Assembly (NCBI GenBank): GCA_036564345.1
Contig: DATCOZ010000228.1
Coordinates: forward strand, 1-25,876
Length of the DNA: 25,876 bases
Source: UBA6019 sp036564345
GTDB lineage: Bacteria; Chloroflexota; Dormibacteria; Dormibacterales; Dormibacteraceae
Direction: 5' to 3'
Positions 22,042 through 25,876 of the stretch are shown here, piece after piece. A program made the position numbers and the translations under genes. The notes below the pieces were generated by a model that did not search any database, was not told the origin of the DNA, and worked only from the letters and a program-made list of their open reading frames with translations. The stretch's first letter is position 1, and each line of letters starts with the position of its first letter.

Positions 22042-22698
22042 ATGACCGCGGTCATCGACCACGTCCTCCTCGCGGTCCGGGACCTCGACTCCGCGGCGTC
22101 CTGGATCCGTGAGCAGCACGGCCTGACGGCGCTGCCCGGCGGGCGACACCCGGGCGCGGGAACGGCCAACCGGATCGTCCCGCTCGGTGACGACTACCTC
22201 GAGCTGATTGCCGTTGTCGACCGCGACGAGGCTGCGGCGAGCCCTCTCCGGGAACGCCTTGCGGCGGCGCCGGAAACGGGCGCCGTGCTTGCCACCTGGG
22301 CCGTGCGCGTTACCGACCTCGACGCGCTGAAGCAGCGCCTCGGCGACGCCGGTGTGGCCACCGAAGGTCCGCTGCCCGGCTCGCGGCTGCGGCCAGACGG
22401 CGTGCTGCTCGAGTGGCGGACGCTGCGCGTCGGCAGCGGCCTGGAGCCGGTCATACCCTTCTTCATCGAGTGGAAGATCGACGCTGATCAGCACCCGGGC
22501 GCGACCCCGGTGGAACACCCCGCCGGAGCCGTGCTGCTGCGGGGAATCCGGCTCGCCTCACCCAACCCCGAGGCGCTGGCGGACCGGCTCCGCATCGTGC
22601 TCGACGAGGGAGTCGATTACCAGGTCGAGGCGGGTGAATCGGAACAACCAGTCGCGGTCGTCCTCTCCGTCAACGGCGAAGAACGCGACCTGCCTTAG
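22042..22698 (+). CDS. VOC-superfamily protein (glyoxalase-like domain)
   Basis: A 218-aa protein whose N-terminal half opens with IDHVLLAVRDLDSAASWIREQHGL and then GTANRIVPLGDDYLELIAVVD, the pattern of Glyoxalase_3-type domains in the vicinal-oxygen-chelate fold. The second half (from about 135, PVIPFFIEW, then AVLLRGIRLASPNPEALADRL) looks like a second, more divergent copy of the fold. H7 and the E of LELIA are plausible metal ligands; the others are not certain. Members include dioxygenases, glyoxalases, isomerases and binding proteins, so the reaction is unknown. ATG 22042 follows the histone terminator without a clear ribosome site. It converges on the zinc-ribbon gene with 24 bp between the stops. 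Confidence 0.85.
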   Translation: MTAVIDHVLLAVRDLDSAASWIREQHGLTALPGGRHPGAGTANRIVPLGDDYLELIAVVDRDEAAASPLRERLAAAPETGAVLATWAVRVTDLDALKQRLGDAGVATEGPLPGSRLRPDGVLLEWRTLRVGSGLEPVIPFFIEWKIDADQHPGATPVEHPAGAVLLRGIRLASPNPEALADRLRIVLDEGVDYQVEAGESEQPVAVVLSVNGEERDLP

Positions 22699-22722
22699 CG
22701 GACAGCGCCGGGCGCACGCCGC

Positions 22723-23097
22723 CTAGACGAACTCTGCTTCGATCCTCTTCGCTTCTCGGTAGGCGTCGAAGATCTGGTACGCGTAGAGGCCGAACCCGCC
22801 CGCGCCGAGCGGCACGCCAACCAGCCCGCCGATTATCGAGAGGTCGAGGTCGATGCCGATGAACTCCATCCCTCCGCACGCGAGGAGGAAGAAGAGGCCC
22901 TTCAGGTTGTGGCCCAGGTAGACGTGGCCCATGCCCGGGACGATGGCAAGCGCGGCGGCGAGTGCCGGGCTCTTGCGGGAGCGGGCCGCGCGCCTGCTGT
23001 TGAAATTCTGGGAGGGCGTGGCGCCGCACCTGGGGCAGGGTGCCGACGGGCTCGGGAGGGTCGATCCGCAGCGGCCGCAAATCGTCGTCGAAGCCAT
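22723..23097 (-). CDS. Zinc-ribbon membrane protein (TM2-like)
   Basis: A 124-aa protein with an N-terminal zinc ribbon (C7, C10, C21, C24: CGRCG and CPRCG) and a hydrophobic C-terminal half with two to three membrane helices. The segment ALAIVPGMGHVYLGHNLKG fits the P-G-x-G-H/Q-x-Y-x-G pattern of TM2-like and related small membrane proteins, and it ends with a cytosolic-type IFDAYREAKRIEAEFV helix. No function is established for such proteins. A TAAGGT hexamer lies 6 nt before ATG 23097 on the minus strand, another leaderless arrangement. The upstream gap of 327 bp to the divergent acyl-CoA dehydrogenase is filled mainly by a tandem repeat. Confidence 0.85.
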   Translation of the reverse strand: MASTTICGRCGSTLPSPSAPCPRCGATPSQNFNSRRAARSRKSPALAAALAIVPGMGHVYLGHNLKGLFFLLACGGMEFIGIDLDLSIIGGLVGVPLGAGGFGLYAYQIFDAYREAKRIEAEFV

Positions 23098-23165
23098 GAT
23101 CCAACCTTATTCCCCCTGCGGGCGGAGGGAAACAACTTCGTTCGCTTCGCCCGATCCCCGGGTTT

Positions 23166-23407
23166 CCGTGGCGCGTAGGCCGGGTTTATCCCGGCCGAGT
23201 GAGTTGTTCTGAATCGACGCCGTACGTCGCGCCGAGAAGGGGGGTTTTGGAAGGGGGAACCTGTCCCCCCTTGCACCGTTCGGTTGCCGTGGCGCGTAGG
23301 CCGGGTTTATCCCGGCCGAGTGAGTTGTTCTGAATCGACGCCGTACGTCGCGCCGAGAAGGGGGGTTTTGGAAGGGGGGACCTGTCCCCCCTTGCGCCGT
23401 TCGGTTG
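23166..23407. repeat. 121-bp tandem duplication with REP-like hairpins
   Basis: Two head-to-tail copies (23166-23286 and 23287-23407) differ at two positions. Each copy holds GTAG at the foot of a perfect hairpin GGCCGGG-tttat-CCCGGCC (23178-23196 in copy 1), then CGACG-ccgta-CGTCG, with GGCG/CGCC able to close both into one branched fold. A third hairpin follows: in copy 2 it is a 9-bp perfect stem AAGGGGGGA/TCCCCCCTT with a CCTG loop (23372-23393); in copy 1 the stem is 7 bp. GTAG next to a palindrome is the defining layout of REP sequences mobilised by RAYT transposases. No RAYT gene is in the window. The rest of the 327-bp gap (23098-23165) shows only the zinc-ribbon gene's promoter. Confidence 0.85.
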
Positions 23408-23411
23408 CTGT

Positions 23412-23417
23412 TAGTCT
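23412..23417 (+). promoter_or_regulatory. -10 element of the acyl-CoA dehydrogenase gene
   Basis: TAGTCT is followed by exactly 7 nt and ATG 23425, with no ribosome site. It starts 5 bp after the second 121-bp repeat ends, so any upstream promoter contacts would lie in repeat sequence. A TTGCGC 14 bp upstream is too close for a normal -35. Confidence 0.5.
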
Positions 23418-23424
23418 CCGATCC

Positions 23425-24597
23425 ATGGACTTGAAGTTCACGGCTGAGGACGAGGCGTTTCGCAAGGAGGTCAGGGGATGGCTCGAAGCCAACCTGCCTG
23501 CGGAGCTGCGGCACCGGGGCGTCGGCGGTTACCGCGAGGATGAGGACGAAGAGATCCAGCGCGACTGGCAGAAGCGCCTCCACCGGGGCGGCTGGTTGAA
23601 ACTGGCCTGGCCGGTGGAGCACGGCGGCCGGGACGCGTCGCCCGTCCAACAGGCGATCTACCAGGAGGAGCTGGCCGCGGTCGGCGCTCCGCCCATCCTC
23701 GGCCGCCTTGGCGTCAGCCTCGCCGCGCCGACGATCAACGTCCTGGGCAGCCAGTGGCAGAAGGACACCTACATCGAGAAGCTCCTCGCCTGCGATGAGG
23801 TCTGGGCGCAGGGATTCAGCGAGCCCAACGCGGGCAGCGACCTGGCCAGCCTCACGACTCGCGCGGTCAAGGACGGGGACAACTGGATCCTCAACGGCCA
23901 GAAAGTCTGGTCGTCGGGAGCCCACTACTCCGACCGCAGCTTCCTGCTCGCCCGGACCGACCCCGAGGCTCCTCCCCACAAGGGCATCGGCTACTTCATC
24001 GTCGACCTGAAGCAGCCCGGCGTCGAGGTGCGCCGGATCCGCCAGCTGACCGGCGGCGGCGAGTTCTGCGAGATCTTCCTCCACGATGCCGTCGTCGCGG
24101 ACCGCGACCTGGTCGGTGCCCCGGGCGACGGCTGGAAGGCGGCGATGACGACCTTCGGCTTCGAGCGCGGCGGCCTGGCCAATGCCTCCCGCTTCGAGAG
24201 CGCGGTCAACAGCCTTGCCAGCCTCGCCCGCAACCTCGGCCAGGGATCCGACCCGCTCGTGCGCCAGCGCGTAGCCCAGGCCAAGATCGAAGCGCACACC
24301 TTCCGGATGAACGGGCTGCGCGCCCTGACCAAGGCTCAGCAGGGGGCGGCTCCGGGACCGGAGGCGAGCCTGACCAAGCTCTACTGGAGCGAGATGGACA
24401 AGCGCATCCAGGAGACCGCGGTGGCCGTCCAGGGCCAGTACGGAGCGCTCGCGCCGGAGGATGAGTGGTCCATCGAGGACGGGCGCTGGCAGTTCGGGTG
24501 GATGTGGTCGCAGGCCGAAACGATCTACGCCGGCAGCTCCGAAATCCAGCGCAACATCATCGCCGAGCGCGTTCTCGGACTTCCCCGAGGTCGTTGA
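23425..24597 (+). CDS. Acyl-CoA dehydrogenase family protein
   Basis: A 390-aa FAD enzyme of the acyl-CoA dehydrogenase family, which oxidises acyl-CoAs at the alpha-beta bond. In order: an N-terminal helical domain (MDLKFTAEDEAFRKEVRGWL), the middle beta domain with AQGFSEPNAGSDLASL and NGQKVWSSGAHYSD, and the C-terminal helical domain ending YAGSSEIQRNIIAERVLGLP. The place where medium-chain enzymes have the catalytic Glu of YEG is Ala369 here. E247 in FGFERGGLA matches the alternative Glu position of isovaleryl- and long-chain-type enzymes, so the protein may still be active. ATG 23425 is fixed by TAGTCT 7 nt upstream; an open extension to 23284 lies in repeat DNA. Substrate chain unknown. 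Confidence 0.93.
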   Translation: MDLKFTAEDEAFRKEVRGWLEANLPAELRHRGVGGYREDEDEEIQRDWQKRLHRGGWLKLAWPVEHGGRDASPVQQAIYQEELAAVGAPPILGRLGVSLAAPTINVLGSQWQKDTYIEKLLACDEVWAQGFSEPNAGSDLASLTTRAVKDGDNWILNGQKVWSSGAHYSDRSFLLARTDPEAPPHKGIGYFIVDLKQPGVEVRRIRQLTGGGEFCEIFLHDAVVADRDLVGAPGDGWKAAMTTFGFERGGLANASRFESAVNSLASLARNLGQGSDPLVRQRVAQAKIEAHTFRMNGLRALTKAQQGAAPGPEASLTKLYWSEMDKRIQETAVAVQGQYGALAPEDEWSIEDGRWQFGWMWSQAETIYAGSSEIQRNIIAERVLGLPRGR

Positions 24598-24630
24598 CGA
24601 CGAGCCAAGCATTTGCTCTCGGGGCGCGCC

Positions 24631-24660
24631 TTAACCATCGTTAATAGTTCTTAACCAGTA
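24631..24660. promoter_or_regulatory. Three TTAA boxes at 10-bp spacing upstream of ftsE
   Basis: TTAACCATCG, TTAATAGTTC and TTAACCAGTA follow one another directly, so TTAA recurs every 10 bp, on one face of the helix. The first and second boxes also form an inverted repeat TTAAC-CATC-GTTAA. The array is strikingly AT-rich for this genome and lies 43-72 bp before the ftsE start. Direct repeats phased at 10-11 bp are typical binding sites for OmpR/PhoB-family response regulators; which protein binds here is unknown. Confidence 0.6.
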
Positions 24661-24702
24661 GGACAACAGGAAAGGGGATCCAACCCGTTACCTTCCATTG
24701 AG

Positions 24703-25416
24703 TTGACTCCGCTAGTTGAATTCGTGGGTGTCAACCGCGTCTACGGGCAAGTGGTGGCATTGGATGACTGTTACTTCCGGCTGATGCCGGGGGAACTGTC
24801 ATTCCTGGTCGGGCCCAGCGGCGCGGGCAAGACAACCCTACTCAGACTGATCAACCGGGAAATCAGGCCGACGCAGGGCGAGGTCTGGGTCGACGGCTTG
24901 CCGGCCCACAACCTGCCCGCGAAGCGGCTTGCCGAGTTGCGCCGCAAGGTCGGCGTCGTCTTCCAGGACTTCAAGTTGCTGCCGCGCCTCACCGCGATGG
25001 AGAACGTGGCTTTCGCCCTCCAGGTAACGGACCTGCGGATCTCGGACGACGAAGCCCACGATCGCGCCCTCGACGCCCTCGACGCGGTCGGCCTCCACGA
25101 CCGGGCCGAGCACTACCCCCACCAGCTGTCGGGCGGCCAGCAGCAGCGGGTCGCGATCGCGCGGGCCGTAGTGAGCCAGCCGCCCCTCCTGATCGCCGAC
25201 GAGCCGACCGGGAACCTCGACCAGGAGACCGCCTGGCAGATCATGACTCTGCTCGAGGACATCGCCAAGTTCGGCACCACCGTCCTCGTCGCCACCCACA
25301 ACATGGAGATCGTCAACCGGCTGCAGCGGCGGGTTCTCACAATGGTTTCCGGAAGGGTCGTCGACGACAATCCGGCAGGCCGTTCCGCGAGGCTGGTATG
25401 GGCGAACTCCTCATAG
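24703..25416 (+). CDS. ftsE: Cell division ATP-binding protein FtsE
   Basis: A 237-aa ABC-type ATPase that pairs with FtsX at the divisome to activate cell-wall hydrolases from inside the cell. It has Walker A GPSGAGKTT (37-45), Q-loop VFQDFKLLPRLTAMENVAF, signature LSGGQQQRVAIARA, Walker B LLIADEPTGNLD and the switch ATHNMEIVN. The VFQDFKLL and DEPTGNLD segments are typical of FtsE. The start is TTG 24703, where family members begin a few residues before the first strand (LVEFVGVNRVYG); TACCTT lies 8 nt upstream, so the message may be leaderless. The gene overlaps ftsX by 19 bp, the usual coupled arrangement. Confidence 0.95.
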   Translation: MTPLVEFVGVNRVYGQVVALDDCYFRLMPGELSFLVGPSGAGKTTLLRLINREIRPTQGEVWVDGLPAHNLPAKRLAELRRKVGVVFQDFKLLPRLTAMENVAFALQVTDLRISDDEAHDRALDALDAVGLHDRAEHYPHQLSGGQQQRVAIARAVVSQPPLLIADEPTGNLDQETAWQIMTLLEDIAKFGTTVLVATHNMEIVNRLQRRVLTMVSGRVVDDNPAGRSARLVWANSS

Positions 25417-25876
25417 GCCCCCGTCCGCCTCGCTGGCGGACGATCAAGGTCGTCGCCCGCAACGCTGGTCGCTACCTGTTCGGCAGCGCGATCCGGAACT
25501 GGGCCCGCAACCTTGGCTCCACCGCGCCCGCCCTGGGCTCGATGACGCTGCTGCTGCTTCTGGTGGGCCTCGCCGTGCTGGCGGGCCTGGTGGGCCAGAC
25601 GGTCGCATCGACCGAGGCTCGCGACGCGTCCATCCTGCACGTCTACCTGCGCGACGACGCCAGCAGCGCCGACATCAACTCCCTGGAGTCGGACCTGGGC
25701 GCCAACCAGTACGTCCAGAGCATCACCTACGTCAGCAAGGAGCAGGCGCTCGCCCGTGCCCAGCATCGCCCCGGCCTGCCGGAGCTCGCCAACGCCGCTG
25801 AGAGCAACCCGTTCCCGGCAAGCCTGGACGTCCACGTCAGCACGATCGACAAGGTCGGCACCGTCGACGCCGCCTT
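25398..25876 (+). CDS. ftsX: Cell division protein FtsX, 5' part
   Basis: The frame from ATG 25398 stays open to the window edge (159 complete codons). It encodes a cytosolic N-terminus with the segment YLFGSAIRNWARN, a first membrane helix (about 46-68, SMTLLLLLVGLAVLAGLVGQ), then the start of the external domain with VYLRDDASSADI, ITYVSKEQAL and NPFPASLDV. The NP-x-P-A-S segment is a hallmark of FtsX external domains. The remaining transmembrane helices lie beyond the window. It forms the membrane partner of FtsE and overlaps it by 19 bp. The gene is cut by the window edge, not broken. Confidence 0.93.
   Translation, partial: MGELLIGPRPPRWRTIKVVARNAGRYLFGSAIRNWARNLGSTAPALGSMTLLLLLVGLAVLAGLVGQTVASTEARDASILHVYLRDDASSADINSLESDLGANQYVQSITYVSKEQALARAQHRPGLPELANAAESNPFPASLDVHVSTIDKVGTVDAA

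Noticed and set aside
23166..23407. CRISPR array
   Set aside because: Two 121-bp copies abut directly with no spacers, far longer than CRISPR repeats, and no cas gene is nearby.
23107..24612. 501-codon minus-strand frame opposite the acyl-CoA dehydrogenase and through the tandem repeat
   Set aside because: Antisense shadow; it translates the repeat twice and shows no domain.
24631..24660. CtrA site (TTAA-N7-TTAA)
   Set aside because: The spacer between TTAA boxes is 6 nt, not 7, and nothing else in the window suggests an alphaproteobacterium.

Overview
The window is high-GC, gene-dense bacterial chromosome with no plasmid, phage or CRISPR hallmarks. It opens inside the 3' half of a tmRNA gene and closes inside ftsX. 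The gene set suggests a free-living aerobic heterotroph: heme A and heme O synthases for an aa3-type oxidase, F420-type flavoenzymes (a DDN-like protein and an LLM monooxygenase), trehalose synthesis, an InhA-type enoyl reductase and acyl-CoA oxidation genes. Many starts have a -10-like hexamer 6-8 nt upstream and no Shine-Dalgarno sequence, which indicates leaderless mRNAs. With the F420 enzymes this points to a terrestrial Chloroflexota/Dormibacterota-type or deep-branching actinobacterial lineage. That placement is inference; no rRNA gene is present to settle it.

Layout. 1-1.1 kb: tmRNA end, a DDN-family F420 oxidoreductase (minus) and a small unrecognised ORF (minus) with a good promoter. 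1.1-5.1 kb: an AlkZ-like DNA glycosylase, an FtsH with an altered pore loop, and an NADH pyrophosphatase (NudC). 5.0-9.4 kb: a convergent enoyl-CoA hydratase, a DHA2-type MFS exporter, a 222-bp palindromic element between two convergent stop codons, an LLM flavin oxidoreductase, and a membrane protein with a basic tail. 9.4-13.0 kb: a tightly overlapped operon of LOG-family protein, phospholipase D-like protein and APC permease. 13.0-15.6 kb: ctaA-ctaB and an MBL-fold lactonase-like enzyme. 15.6-18.0 kb: treZ and tdk (minus). 18.0-20.9 kb: a two-domain rhodanese, fabI/inhA-like, and a DAO-family flavoenzyme (minus). 20.9-22.7 kb: a DnaA-box-like pair, an RNase H-like gene, a basic histone-like gene and a VOC protein. 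22.7-24.6 kb: a zinc-ribbon membrane protein (minus), a 121-bp tandem repeat and an acyl-CoA dehydrogenase. 24.6 kb to the end: three TTAA boxes spaced 10 bp apart, then ftsE and ftsX.

Most of the coding content is ordinary core metabolism and cell biology. The most unusual material is intergenic. One item is the structured inverted-repeat element at 7469-7690, whose outermost bases supply the stop codons of both flanking genes and whose terminal 12-mer recurs in a short tandem repeat ahead of ctaA. Another is the duplicated 121-bp, three-hairpin, REP-like unit at 23166-23407. A third is the helically phased TTAA array in front of ftsEX. No complete new multi-gene system is visible; the repeat families are the best candidates for something undescribed.
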